From positions 1 through 64,000 of the forward strand of contig NZ_VWWV01000002.1 in NCBI RefSeq assembly GCF_011752815.1: a DNA stretch of 64,000 bases, given 5' to 3'. The stretch is from Enterobacter sp. Cy-643. Its GTDB lineage: Bacteria; Pseudomonadota; Gammaproteobacteria; Enterobacterales; Enterobacteriaceae. The notes beneath the pieces were generated by a model that worked only from the letters and a program-made list of their open reading frames with translations, searched no databases and was not told where the DNA came from. The position numbers and the translations under genes are program-made. Of this stretch, positions 31,860 through 44,890 are shown piece by piece (position 1 is the stretch's first letter; each line of letters opens with the position of its first letter).

Positions 31860-31911
31860 ACCGCCGATCCTGTTCACAGCGTACCTCGCTATTGTGAACA
31901 GGACCGGCGGT
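31860..31911 (-). terminator. Large hairpin terminator of spy
   Basis: Eighteen-base arms (31860-31877 and 31894-31911) pair with one mismatch across a 16-base loop; on the minus strand GGCGG is followed by TTTTCTCGTTT. It is longer than most simple terminators in the window. Confidence 0.75.
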
Positions 31912-31931
31912 CTTAATTTAGTCGCTCAGGC

Positions 31932-32417
31932 TTACTGAGCAGCTGGCATTTTACCTTCATGCGCAGGACGTTCTGTCAGACGCTTCTCAAAATTCGCATT
32001 AAACTGTTTTTTCTGATCCGGGGTCAGAATGTTGTAGATTTTGTTCTGGGTTTGCAGATGCGCCAGCATGCGTGCTTTGTTCTGCTCGGCCATTTTATCG
32101 ATCTGTGCCTGTGCTTTGGCCTGGTCGAAGCTGTCGCTGGCAATCACGTCGTGCATGGCGCGGCGTTCGTCAACGGATGGGCGCTGCATCTTGCCGCGCT
32201 GTTCTTTCATAATGTCTTTAATTTGCTGTTTCTGCGCATCGGTCAGGTTCAGGTCTTTAAACATCATGTCGTGCATCGGGCCGCGCATCATTTTATGGTG
32301 CATCATCGGGGCATCGGTTTGTGGCGCCGCAGCCGGGGTTACGTCTGCAGCATGCGCCAGGTTAGCGGCCCCCAGAGCCAGGGTAGAAGCAACGAACAGT
32401 GCAGTTAATTTACGCAT
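31932..32417 (-). CDS. spy: Periplasmic ATP-independent chaperone Spy
   Basis: 161 residues. Signal peptide MRKLTALFVASTLALGAANL ending at AHA, then the CpxP/Spy fold with both LTxxQ motifs (LNLTDAQKQQIKDIMK and ILTPDQKKQF). The mature protein is all-helical, Met-rich at the N-terminus and forms a cradle-shaped dimer that protects unfolded periplasmic proteins. In E. coli it is induced by CpxR and BaeR; I could not identify their boxes with certainty upstream. Confidence 0.96.
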   Translation of the reverse strand: MRKLTALFVASTLALGAANLAHAADVTPAAAPQTDAPMMHHKMMRGPMHDMMFKDLNLTDAQKQQIKDIMKEQRGKMQRPSVDERRAMHDVIASDSFDQAKAQAQIDKMAEQNKARMLAHLQTQNKIYNILTPDQKKQFNANFEKRLTERPAHEGKMPAAQ

Positions 32418-32751
32418 ATTTTTAACCTTCTCTTTTCATTAAATTGACGACTCGTTTAGAACGACGATGTCGTGTTGACGAGAATGAGTTTACGAGTCTT
32501 ATCGTCAAGGAGACGGTGGCATCCGTAAATCATTGAAAGGGTATAAAACAAGAATGCATCAATTATGAAGAAAATAAGAATTAAGAGGGGGAATAGTGCA
32601 ACTAAATATAACAACACGCTGATTATAAAGACAATATGAAGAGTGTACAGTAATCAAAACAACGAATAAACCCTGTAGCCAGGAATTATCCGTAAATAAA
32701 TTAACAACACGAAATGATTAAGCAGCTCAATTATTCAGAGCTGCTTGAAGT
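32418..32751. promoter_or_regulatory. spy upstream region and end of the ast operon
   Basis: 334 AT-rich bases. A hairpin AAGCAGCTC/GAGCTGCTT at 32720-32745 lies just after the astE stop and is the likely ast terminator. GTAAAC (32479-32500 region on the minus strand) and GTAAATCATTGAAAG (about 32526) are weak CpxR-like candidates. No coding frame is credible. Confidence 0.5.
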
Positions 32752-33717
32752 TTAAATTTCCTCCAGCATCAGACCCGCTCTCAGCCCCAGCGCTACATCC
32801 GGATTGGGGAATAAAACGTACTCTTTTTCGCCGGCGACGACATAACGCTTCTCACCATCTTCAGCCAGCAGCGTGCCCCTCGAAAACGCGGTAAAGTTCT
32901 GCGTTTGGCTGGACATGTGCAGCACAAATTTCTCCGACTGCCGGGTGATTTGCTGAGCGACGCGGTAACGCAGCGGGACCCCCTCCATGACCGGCGGCTC
33001 TGCCCCGCTTAACAACGCAGAGATGGCCTCTTTGGTTACCGTAAATTGACCAGGATCGTTCTGCCCGAACGGCCTGGCTTTTCCCAGCTCCAGCGTGCAG
33101 CTCAGCGCCCCGAAATGCTCGCTGCTGAAATGGCTAAAGGTTCCGCCCGGCTTTTGATGGAACACCAGCGCCTGCAGCCCGGCGCAGCCCAGCCAGGTTA
33201 AAAAACTCTCGCTATATGGCAGTGGCCTCGCAGGCAGCACACCAAACCGGGGATGCAAAGAGCCACGAATGGCGGTATGCATATCCAGATGCCAGCGGGT
33301 TTGTTCCTCACTTCGCGACCAGAATTGCTCGAGGGCATGTTCAAGCCTGGCTGCCCGCTGGGTTTCTACGCTTTCAGGAAACTGCTGCCAGCGCCCGCCA
33401 AACATACGGTTCATGTCGCTATGGGTATAACGCTTATCCGCGCGCAGCGCCACTGGGTTACCCAGAATAATCATCGTGCGCCACTGCAGCGGAAGCTGCC
33501 CCGCGATCAAGCGGTTGGTCAACTGGCCAAGGATCTCCACCGGGGCGGTTTCGTTGCCGTGGATCCCGGCCGAGATTGTCAGCGCTTTCCCCGTCGCCTC
33601 ATGCGGCGTCAACGTTAGAATACCTTCATCCCACCAGCGCCAGCTGAGATGAGCATTCTCCCCGGAGGTTTGTTCAGGCGCCCTGCCGGCCAGCGTCTGC
33701 GCCAGAAAATCAATCAT
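32752..33717 (-). CDS. astE: Succinylglutamate desuccinylase AstE
   Basis: 321 residues. Zinc carboxypeptidase (M14-like, AspA family): metal ligands in [11 protein letters not shown] (HxxE) and [12 protein letters not shown], catalytic Glu in [12 protein letters not shown]. It is the last step of the arginine succinyltransferase pathway, releasing glutamate and succinate. It is the last gene of astCADBE, 10 bases after astB. Confidence 0.96.
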   Translation of the reverse strand: MIDFLAQTLAGRAPEQTSGENAHLSWRWWDEGILTLTPHEATGKALTISAGIHGNETAPVEILGQLTNRLIAGQLPLQWRTMIILGNPVALRADKRYTHSDMNRMFGGRWQQFPESVETQRAARLEHALEQFWSRSEEQTRWHLDMHTAIRGSLHPRFGVLPARPLPYSESFLTWLGCAGLQALVFHQKPGGTFSHFSSEHFGALSCTLELGKARPFGQNDPGQFTVTKEAISALLSGAEPPVMEGVPLRYRVAQQITRQSEKFVLHMSSQTQNFTAFSRGTLLAEDGEKRYVVAGEKEYVLFPNPDVALGLRAGLMLEEI

Positions 33718-33727
33718 TCTTTCTCCC

Positions 33728-37561
<3,834 letters not shown>

Positions 37562-37565
<4 letters not shown>

Positions 37566-38782
37566 GATGAAACTCCCGCAAGGAAGCGTTCGCAGGCGCG
37601 CTCGAAACGATCCAGCCCCAGCTGAACTTCTGCTTCGCTGACGATGAGCGCAGGGGCAAAACGCAGCACGTTAGCCCCGGCAATCAGCATCATCAGGCCT
37701 TCCTGCGCGGCAGCCTGCAGAATAAGTTTCGCTTTACCGGCATGTTCAGGGCGCAGGGCGCAGCCGATCAGCAGCCCTAGCCCACGCACTTCGCTGAACA
37801 GCTGATGCTTCTGGTTAATGTGGTTCAGGCGCTCAACAAACCAGTCATGGCGCTGTTTCACGCCGTTGAGCACCTCAGGCGTATTGATGATTTCCAGTAC
37901 GCGACCGGCCACCGCAGAGGCCAGAGGGTTTCCACCGTAGGTGGTGCCGTGAGTGCCCACCACCATCACTTTGGCAAAGCGATCGGTGGTCAGCAGCGCG
38001 CCAATCGGGAAGCCGCCGCCCAGCGCTTTGGCCGTCGAGAGCACGTCCGGCGTCACGCCATAATGCATATAGGCATACAGCGAGCCGGTGCGGCCCACGC
38101 CGGTTTGTACTTCGTCAAAAATCAGTACCGCGTTGTGTTTGTCGCAAAGTTCGCGCAGCCCCTGAAGGAACTCTGGCGTCGCTGGCACAACCCCGCCTTC
38201 ACCCTGCATAGGTTCGACGATCACCGCACAGGTTTCGTCGTTAATCAGCTCACGGGCAGACTGCAGATCGTTAAATACCGCGTGGTTAATCTGGGGCGGC
38301 AGCGGCGCAAAGTCCTGAGAATAAGCGGGCTGACCTCCGGCCGTGACGGTAAACAGCGTGCGGCCATGGAACGCATTCCTGAACGCTACGATGCCGCTTT
38401 TCTGCGCACCAAAATTATCATGGGCATATTTACGCGCCAGCTTCAGCGCCGCTTCGTTGGCCTCGGCTCCTGAGTTACAGAAGAACACTTTTTCCGCAAA
38501 GGTGGCGTCGATAAGCTGCTTCGCCAGCTTCAACACCGGCTCGTTGGTGTAGCCATTGCCGGTATGCCAGAATTTTGCCGCCTGCTCCTCCAGCGCTTTG
38601 CGCATTTCAGGATGAGCATGTCCCAGGGCGTTAACCGCGATGCCACCGGCAAAGTCGATGTAGTCTTTTCCCTGTTGATCCCACAGGGTGGAACCCTCGC
38701 CGCGGACCGGAATAAAAGGCGCAGGGGCATAAACCGGCATCATCCATTCGTCGAAATGTTGGCGTGTAATTGACTGCGACAT
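37562..38782 (-). CDS. astC: Succinylornithine transaminase AstC
   Basis: 406 residues, class III PLP aminotransferase. The PLP lysine is in [17 protein letters not shown] and the cofactor phosphate site in [30 protein letters not shown] carries the Asp that contacts the pyridine ring. It acts on succinylornithine and can also act on acetylornithine, like ArgD. First gene of the ast operon, behind a sigma-54 promoter. Confidence 0.97.
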
Positions 38783-38854
38783 AGTGACCCCTCACGGTAA
38801 ATAAAAAGTTTATTAAATGTTAAATAATTGAGTGTTTGCGCTGTAAATGTAGAT

Positions 38855-38870
38855 TGCAGACATCGTGCCA
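38855..38870 (-). promoter_or_regulatory. Sigma-54 promoter of astCADBE
   Basis: Minus strand TGGCACGATGTCTGCA fits TGGCACGNNNNTTGCW with one mismatch and correct GG-GC spacing. The expected start point is about 60 bases before the astC ATG. E. coli astC is transcribed by sigma-54 with NtrC under nitrogen limitation. Confidence 0.85.
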
Positions 38871-39226
38871 GCCAGCGGAAAAAATGCATAAACCTGAGGG
38901 GGAAACGAAAAATCAATGAGTTAAAAACACTCACTATTCACATAAAATGAATAAAAAGTGCATAGTTTTAACGTGCCGCCTGATTCGCGACACGAAAACA
39001 AGAAATATTATGCAGTGGTAAAATATAATGCTGGAATTGTGATCGCCTTCGGGATTTGCCTGTCGTTTTCGCCCCCTTTTTGCGCATTGAGATCAATTTT
39101 GGTGCAAATGTTGCTTTATTTCTGCCCGCCAGCCGCGCCGATGGCAGCGATTAGCTTCAGCGCAGCAACCTGCGCCGTTTTCTGCTACCATCCTGCAACA
39201 ATTAACCTGACAACCTGGCAGCGACT
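38871..39226. promoter_or_regulatory. Divergent astC/xthA upstream region
   Basis: About 355 bases. It has AT-rich inverted repeats (TATTCA...TGAATA near 38934-38953) that could be ArgR- or NtrC-related, and a half site GGTGCA near 39102 resembling half of an NtrC site. The xthA promoter must lie near the right end. I see no gene. Confidence 0.45.
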
Positions 39227-40033
39227 ATGAAATTTGTCTCTTTTAATATCAACGGCCTGCGCGCCCGTCCTCATCAGCTTGAAGCCATCGTAGAACAGCA
39301 TCAGCCGGACGTTATTGGTCTGCAGGAAACCAAAGTGCACGACGATATGTTCCCGCTGGAAGACGTGGAGAAACTCGGCTATCACGTGTTTTATCACGGC
39401 CAAAAAGGCCATTACGGCGTGGCGCTGCTGACCAAAGAGAAGCCGATTGCGGTGCGAAAAGGTTTCCCGACCGACGACGAAGACGCCCAGCGCCGCATTA
39501 TCATGGCGGAAATCCCGTCTGAATTTGGCAACCTGACGGTGATCAACGGCTACTTCCCGCAGGGCGAAAGCCGCGATCATGAAACCAAATTCCCGGCCAA
39601 GACTAAGTTTTACCAGGATCTGCAGGACTTCCTGCAAGGTGAACTGCGCCCGGAAAATCCGGTGCTGATCATGGGGGATATGAATATCAGCCCAACGGAT
39701 CTCGACATCGGGATCGGTGAAGATAGCCGCAAGCGCTGGTTGCGCACCGGGAAATGCTCGTTCCTGCCGGAAGAGCGTGAATGGATGGCTCGCCTGCTCG
39801 GCTGGGGCCTGGTGGATACTTACCGCCACGCTAACCCGGAAGCACAGGACAAATTCTCGTGGTTTGACTACCGTTCAAAAGGCTTCGACGATAACCGTGG
39901 CCTGCGTATAGACCTGCTGTTGGCAAGCCAGGGGCTGGCGCCGCACTGCGTGGCAACCGGGATCGACTACGATATTCGCGGCATGGAAAAACCGTCCGAC
40001 CACGCCCCTGTTTGGGCGCAGTTTAAGCGGTAA
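39227..40033 (+). CDS. xthA: Exonuclease III
   Basis: 268 residues, the E. coli length. EEP nuclease fold: metal ligand Glu in [10 protein letters not shown] (Glu34), active site Asp/Asn in [13 protein letters not shown] and catalytic His in [10 protein letters not shown]. Major AP endonuclease and 3' repair exonuclease. Monocistronic, ATG preceded by a weak ribosome site. Confidence 0.97.
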   Translation: MKFVSFNINGLRARPHQLEAIVEQHQPDVIGLQETKVHDDMFPLEDVEKLGYHVFYHGQKGHYGVALLTKEKPIAVRKGFPTDDEDAQRRIIMAEIPSEFGNLTVINGYFPQGESRDHETKFPAKTKFYQDLQDFLQGELRPENPVLIMGDMNISPTDLDIGIGEDSRKRWLRTGKCSFLPEEREWMARLLGWGLVDTYRHANPEAQDKFSWFDYRSKGFDDNRGLRIDLLLASQGLAPHCVATGIDYDIRGMEKPSDHAPVWAQFKR

Positions 40034-40111
40034 GGGAAATACTGAAGGTAGACACATCTTCAGACAAGGACAGCGAGATGCCGGTTTTCCCCCTGACGAG
40101 GCGCGAACAGA

Positions 40112-40780
40112 ATGCGTAAAATCCTGTTTTTGCTGCTGGCCACGCTGGTCATCTCGCTGTTAATCCTGCTGCCGCCGGGCACCCTTAGCCTGGCGACGCT
40201 GCAGAAATATCACGCCCGGCTTACTCTCTGGCACGCCGAGCGCCCGGCGCTGGTGATGAGCGCCTTCTTCCTCGGCTATTTCCTGATTTCCGCCCTTTCC
40301 ATCCCCGGCACGCGCATTATGACCCTGATGGGCGGCGCGCTGTTTGGGCTGATTGAGGGCACGGTGCTGGTTGCCACGGCGGCAGCCAGCGGCGCAACCG
40401 TGGCGATGTTGCTAAGCCGTTACTTCTTGCATGACTGGGTTCAGCGGCGCTTTTCCACCACGATGGCGAAGATCAACGCAGGCATTAAGCACAATATTAC
40501 GCACTGCCTGTTTGCCCTGCGCCTGGTGCCGGTTCTGCCCTTTTCCATCATCAATCTGCTGATGGGGCTGACGCCGATTTCCGTCGTTCGCTTCGCGATA
40601 GTCACGCTGCTTGGCCTGCTGCCGTCTATCGTGTTGTACATCAGCACCGGCCGCCAGCTTAGCCAGGTAGAAAGTCTGCGGGATATTATTTCCCCCACCA
40701 TGCTGCTGTTGTTTGCGCTGATTGGCCTGCTGCCGCTGATGTCCCACTGGCTGATAAAAAGAACCCGCTTAAAAAAATAA
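40112..40780 (+). CDS. ydjX: DedA/TVP38 (VTT domain) membrane protein YdjX
   Basis: 222 residues, four to six hydrophobic segments. VTT/SNARE-associated domain: SALSIPGTRIMTLMGGALFG and FALRLVPVLPFSIINLLMGLTP with the conserved Arg-Pro-Phe. The family has roles in lipid scrambling and membrane homeostasis; the role of YdjX is unknown. It is a close paralogue of ydjZ at 41447-42109. Confidence 0.9.
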   Translation: MRKILFLLLATLVISLLILLPPGTLSLATLQKYHARLTLWHAERPALVMSAFFLGYFLISALSIPGTRIMTLMGGALFGLIEGTVLVATAAASGATVAMLLSRYFLHDWVQRRFSTTMAKINAGIKHNITHCLFALRLVPVLPFSIINLLMGLTPISVVRFAIVTLLGLLPSIVLYISTGRQLSQVESLRDIISPTMLLLFALIGLLPLMSHWLIKRTRLKK

Positions 40781-40806
40781 ACGCCTCCGATCACCGAAGG
40801 CGTTTT
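40780..40806. terminator. Hairpin between convergent ydjX and ohr
   Basis: Arms AACGCCT/AGGCGTT, then TTTT on the plus strand. It ends ydjX and lies just past the ohr stop. Confidence 0.8.
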
Positions 40807-40810
40807 GCCG

Positions 40811-41239
40811 CTAGCCTTGCGAAAGTAAGGTCACGTCAACATTACCGGAAATCGCCCGCGAGTAAGGGCAAGTGGCGTGGGCGGTTGCCAGCAGAGTTTC
40901 CCGCTGGGCTTCATTAAGCCCAGGCAGCCTGACGTGAAGCGTCACCGCCAGCGCAAAGTGGCTGTCATTATCAACTTTCCCCAGCGAGACGCTGGCGTCC
41001 ACGGCGGTCTCCTCCGGAATACGGATAGCCAGTTTTTTCCCTGCCAGCCCAATCGCCCCCATAAAACAGGCCGAATAGCCGACGGCAAAAAGCTGTTCCG
41101 GATTCGTCCCCGGCTTGCCGGATCCTGGCGCGCTGAGCTGCACGTCCAGGCTGCCGTCGTCCGAACGCCCGTGCCCGCTGCGGGCGCCAACGGTAGTGGT
41201 GTGGGCGGTATAAAGCACTTTCTCGAGTTTGCTGGACAT
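40811..41239 (-). CDS. ohr: Organic hydroperoxide resistance peroxidase Ohr (OsmC/Ohr family)
   Basis: 142 residues. Starts KLEKVLYTAHTTTVGARSGHG; peroxidatic Cys in GYSACFMGAI and resolving Cys in HATCPYSRAI, with the conserved Arg near residue 19 and the NPEQLFAVGY segment. Reduces fatty-acid and other organic hydroperoxides with lipoyl-protein reductant. Placed in reverse between two paralogous genes, where E. coli has ydjY. No ohrR regulator is adjacent and I see no clear OhrR box. Confidence 0.9.
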   Translation of the reverse strand: MSSKLEKVLYTAHTTTVGARSGHGRSDDGSLDVQLSAPGSGKPGTNPEQLFAVGYSACFMGAIGLAGKKLAIRIPEETAVDASVSLGKVDNDSHFALAVTLHVRLPGLNEAQRETLLATAHATCPYSRAISGNVDVTLLSQG

Positions 41240-41446
41240 CGTGATTCCTCAATCGTGGGTAAGAAGAGCCGCCATTAAACCGCCGGCATGTATCTGCCAT
41301 ATGTTCTCCGTGGGGCCGAAATGTATACGTCTGTATCCGCTTCATGACCTGGCTCAAGCTGGCTGCCACTCTCTCTCCGCTATACTCCACGCCTTTACGG
41401 CAGCGGCACGGTATGAAGATGGACAAACCAAAGAGAAGAGGTAAAT

Positions 41447-42109
41447 GTGCGTAAGGGGATCTTTGCGCTACTGGTTATCATGGCGGGGTTGTTTTTGTAT
41501 CTGCTTCCGCCGGGCACGATAAGCCTGTCGGCACTTCAGCATTCTCAGGCTGAATTTGCGCACTGGCATGCGCAACACCCGGTCCTGGCGATTATGGCTT
41601 TTTTTGGCTGCTACTTTCTTACCGCCGCCTTTTCCATTCCAGGCGCCACCCTGCTCACGCTGCTGGGTGGCGCTATCTTTGGTCTGGTGCAGGGCACCGT
41701 GCTGGTTGCCCTGGCGGCCACCGCAGGCGCAACCGCCGCCATGCTAATCAGCCGTTATCTGCTGCGGGACTGGGTACAGCGCCGCTTCTCACGCATGATG
41801 GAAAAAGTGAATCTGGGCATACAGCGCGATGGCGGCCATTACCTCTTTGCCCTGCGGCTCGCGCCGGTCTTCCCTTTTGTACTGGTGAATTTATTAATGG
41901 GTCTGACGCCAATGGGCGTCGTTCGTTATGCCGCAATTAGCCTGCTCGGCATGCTACCCGCTATCGTGGTCTACATTAACACCGGCAGGCAGTTGAGCCA
42001 GCTGCAAAGCCTGGGCGATATCCTCTCCCCTGGCGTGATGCTGATGTTTGCCCTGTTAGGGCTTTTGCCGCTGGCCGCACGCTGGCTGGCCAGACGAACC
42101 GCCCCATAA
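41447..42109 (+). CDS. ydjZ: DedA/TVP38 (VTT domain) membrane protein YdjZ
   Basis: 220 residues from GTG at 41447, with AGAGG upstream. Very similar to YdjX throughout (LLPPGTISLSALQ, SIPGATLLTLLGGAIFG, FALRLAPVFPFVLVNLLMG, YINTGRQLSQLQSLGDI). Four to six membrane segments. It is followed after 19 bases by ynjB, with which it may be co-transcribed. Function unknown. Confidence 0.9.
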   Translation: MRKGIFALLVIMAGLFLYLLPPGTISLSALQHSQAEFAHWHAQHPVLAIMAFFGCYFLTAAFSIPGATLLTLLGGAIFGLVQGTVLVALAATAGATAAMLISRYLLRDWVQRRFSRMMEKVNLGIQRDGGHYLFALRLAPVFPFVLVNLLMGLTPMGVVRYAAISLLGMLPAIVVYINTGRQLSQLQSLGDILSPGVMLMFALLGLLPLAARWLARRTAP

Positions 42110-42128
42110 ACACGCTGAGGACTTTCTC

Positions 42129-43319
42129 TTGCAACGCTTAATACCTGGCATACGGCCGCTGATGTTTGCCCTGACGATGATCGGCTTTAGCGCCGTCGCC
42201 CAACCTCAGTCCTGGCAGAATATTCGCCAGCAGGCCAACGGCCAGACAGTTTATTTCAACGCCTGGGGCGGCGATCCGGCCGTTAACGACTATCTGGACT
42301 GGGCCAGCCGTGAGGTAAAAACGCATTACGGCGTGACGCTTAAAGTGGTGAAGCTGGCGGACGCGGCCGATGCGGTGAGGCGCATTCAAAGCGAAGCGGC
42401 AGCGGGCAGACAAACCAACGGGTCGGTAGATCTGCTTTGGGTCAACGGCGAAAATTTTAGGGTGCTCAAGCAGGCAGGGTTGCTCAGCGAAAACTGGGCC
42501 GAAAATCTGCCAAACTGGCGATATGTTGACGTGAAAAAGCCTGTGCGGGAAGATTTCTCGGTGCCGGTTGACGGGGCAGAAGCGCCCTGGGGAAGCGCCC
42601 AGCTGATGTTCATCGGCGATAAGAAGCGCACGCCGACCTTCCCGCAAAATGCAGAACAGCTGTTGGCCTTCGCCAAAGCCCATCCCGGCAAGCTCAGCTA
42701 CCCTCGCCCGCCGGATTTCACCGGTACGGCGTTCCTTGAACAGCTTTTGATTGTCTTGACCGAAAAACCGGCCGCGTTGAAAACGGCCCCGGATCCTGCA
42801 ACCTTCGAGCAAGTCACCGCCCCGCTCTGGCATTATCTTGACCAGCTTCATCCGTTCCTTTGGCACAAAGGTAAAACGTTCCCGCCAACGCCTGCGCGCA
42901 TGGATCGTATGCTGGCCGATGGCGAGCTGCTGCTGTCTGTAACCTTCAATCCGGCGCACGTTGACAATCTGATCGCCCGCCGCCAGCTCCAGCCGTCGGC
43001 CGAGTCCTTTGGCTTCAGCGCGGGCATGCTGGGCAACGTGCATTTCGTCGCTATCCCGGCGAACAGCAGCGCCAAAGCCGGATCGCAGATCGTGGCTAAT
43101 TTTCTGATGTCGCCGGAAGCGCAAATCCGCAAAGCCGATCCGGCAGTCTGGGGGGACGCGAGCGTGCTGAGCAGCAACGCGCTGCCGCCACAGCAAAAAG
43201 CGCAGCTTGAGGATCTGGTGCCCAAAAGCCAGCGTCCGGTTCCTTTTCTGGCGGAACCTCACGCCGCCTGGGTCAGCGCGCTGGAACAAGCCTGGCTTAA
43301 ACGTTACGGATCGCGATGA
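42129..43319 (+). CDS. ynjB: ABC transporter substrate-binding protein YnjB
   Basis: 396 residues. TTG at 42129 gives a plausible signal peptide (MQRLIPGIRPLMFALTMIGF, cleavage after AVA), with GAGG nine bases upstream; internal ATGs would shorten it. Type II binding-protein fold of the spermidine/putrescine or iron type: NAWGGDPAVNDYLDW, GSVDLLWVNGENF and WGDASVLSSN. E. coli YnjBCD substrate is unknown; a thiamine-like or sulphur-related solute has been proposed by family. Start overlap with ynjC. Confidence 0.88.
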   Translation: MQRLIPGIRPLMFALTMIGFSAVAQPQSWQNIRQQANGQTVYFNAWGGDPAVNDYLDWASREVKTHYGVTLKVVKLADAADAVRRIQSEAAAGRQTNGSVDLLWVNGENFRVLKQAGLLSENWAENLPNWRYVDVKKPVREDFSVPVDGAEAPWGSAQLMFIGDKKRTPTFPQNAEQLLAFAKAHPGKLSYPRPPDFTGTAFLEQLLIVLTEKPAALKTAPDPATFEQVTAPLWHYLDQLHPFLWHKGKTFPPTPARMDRMLADGELLLSVTFNPAHVDNLIARRQLQPSAESFGFSAGMLGNVHFVAIPANSSAKAGSQIVANFLMSPEAQIRKADPAVWGDASVLSSNALPPQQKAQLEDLVPKSQRPVPFLAEPHAAWVSALEQAWLKRYGSR

Positions 43320-44890
43320 GCCGTCGCTTTACCGTTGCCGGAGTACTGGCTGTGGCGCTGGTTTTTGTGCCGGTGCTGCCGGGGCTTGCCCTGTTAGCGC
43401 CGCCGTTACTCCAGGGCAACACCTGGCTTGCTCTCTGGCAGGACCCGCAGTGGCCGGAAGCGTTAATTGCCACGCTGGTTTCAACCAGTCTCAGCGTGAG
43501 CGGTGCGCTGCTGCTGACGTTAATCGTTCTCTGCGGCCTGTATCCCGGTGAACGCTGGCAGCGCTATCTTCAGCGCCTGCCGCTGCTGCTTGCCCTGCCG
43601 CACGTCGCCCTCGCCAGCGGCTTTTTCTTTCTGTTTTCCGACAGCGGCTGGCTGGCGCGCCTTCTCAATCTTTCCCCGCCACCGGATAACTACGGCATTA
43701 CCCTCGGCCTTATGCTGGCGCTAAAAGAAGCCTGGTTCTTACTGTGGTTCTCAGCCTCGCAGCTTCAAAACCAGCGGCTGAGCCAGCAGATAACGCTCGC
43801 CAGAACGCTCGGCTACGGCGAGCTACAATCACGTCTTTTTGTACTTGTGCCGCAGCTCCTGCCGCGCCTGGGCTGGGCTTTAGTGGCGGTGGCGGCATAC
43901 AGCCTTTCAGTGGTGGACGCCGCGCTTATTCTTGGCCCCGCCAACCCGCCTACTTTTGCCGTGCTGGCCTGGCAATGGTTAACGGACAGTGATATTTCTC
44001 GGCAAAATATGGGTCTGGCGGCGTCCTGCGTACTGCTGCTTTTTCTCGGCGGTTTTATGGTTTTCGGGCGGTTAGCGTGGGGAGTGTTTAACCTGCGGAT
44101 CGGGCGTTTTTCAGGCAATCGATATGCCCTGAATCCTACCTTCGCGGGCACCGTGGCCAGCACTTCACTTTCTCTGTTAGGCTTTATGGCTCTCGCCATG
44201 CTTGTGACCTGGTCCTTCGCTGAAGGCTGGTTCTATCCGGCGCGATGGCCTGAAAGTTTAACGCTTAGCGGCTGGCAGCTGGTTGGCCTGGCACCTGTCT
44301 GGACAAGTTTTGTCGCCGGGCTTGTTAGCGCTTTGCTCGCGTCGGTCGTGACAATATTGTGGCTCAAAGGCTGCTCGCGCCGGTACGATCGCTGGCTGTA
44401 TTTGCCGCTGCTGCTGCCCGCGCTGCCGCTGGCCGCCGGGCAGTATCAACTCCTGCTCAGGCTGCACATGGAAGGAAGCTGGGCCGCGATTATCTGGAGC
44501 CATTTGCTGTGGGTCGTACCTTATACGCTGCTGATCCTGTCCCCGGCCTGGCACCGGATCGACACGCGTCTGGCGCTGACGGCGCAAACTTTCGGCTGGT
44601 CGCCGGGAAAAATTCTCTGCCTCATCCAGATCCCGCTGCTTGTCCGGCCTTTACTGGCGGCGCTGGCCGTTGGTTTTTCGGTCAGCATCGCGCAATATTT
44701 ACCTACGCTTTATGCCGGGGCGGGCCGGTTTAGCACCGTCACAACGGAAGCCGTGGCGCTCAGCAGCGGCGGCGATCCACAGCAGTTTGCCATTCAGGCA
44801 TTGCTGCAAATGCTGCTGCCGATGGCCCTATTTATCGCCACAGTCCTGGCCAGCCAGCTGGCCGGCATCCACCGAAAAGGATTGCGCTAA
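43316..44890 (+). CDS. ynjC: ABC transporter permease YnjC
   Basis: 524 residues with about 12 membrane segments as two fused permease halves. The first half carries an EAA-like loop at ITLARTLGYGELQSRLFVLVP, the second TAQTFGWSPGKILCLIQIPLL, both contact sites for the ATPase. ATG overlaps the ynjB stop (ATGA), and its stop overlaps ynjD (TAATG). Similar in architecture to ThiP/SfuB. Confidence 0.92.
   Translation: MSRRFTVAGVLAVALVFVPVLPGLALLAPPLLQGNTWLALWQDPQWPEALIATLVSTSLSVSGALLLTLIVLCGLYPGERWQRYLQRLPLLLALPHVALASGFFFLFSDSGWLARLLNLSPPPDNYGITLGLMLALKEAWFLLWFSASQLQNQRLSQQITLARTLGYGELQSRLFVLVPQLLPRLGWALVAVAAYSLSVVDAALILGPANPPTFAVLAWQWLTDSDISRQNMGLAASCVLLLFLGGFMVFGRLAWGVFNLRIGRFSGNRYALNPTFAGTVASTSLSLLGFMALAMLVTWSFAEGWFYPARWPESLTLSGWQLVGLAPVWTSFVAGLVSALLASVVTILWLKGCSRRYDRWLYLPLLLPALPLAAGQYQLLLRLHMEGSWAAIIWSHLLWVVPYTLLILSPAWHRIDTRLALTAQTFGWSPGKILCLIQIPLLVRPLLAALAVGFSVSIAQYLPTLYAGAGRFSTVTTEAVALSSGGDPQQFAIQALLQMLLPMALFIATVLASQLAGIHRKGLR

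Noticed and set aside
31768-31897. Two tiny plus-strand frames (24 and 17 codons) between ves and spy
   Set aside because: The second has a GGAG-like site but overlaps the large spy terminator hairpin, and neither shows a membrane segment or recognisable family; kept only as part of the gene-free region finding.
32526-32540. CpxR-like GTAAA-N5-GAAAG before spy
   Set aside because: The second half is too far from GTAAA to call; noted only as weak.
39048-39110. Possible full NtrC site upstream of astC
   Set aside because: Only one GGTGCA half site at a convincing match; the partner half is at the wrong spacing.
42138-43289. 383-codon frame on the minus strand within ynjB
   Set aside because: Antisense shadow of ynjB; no start site or motif.
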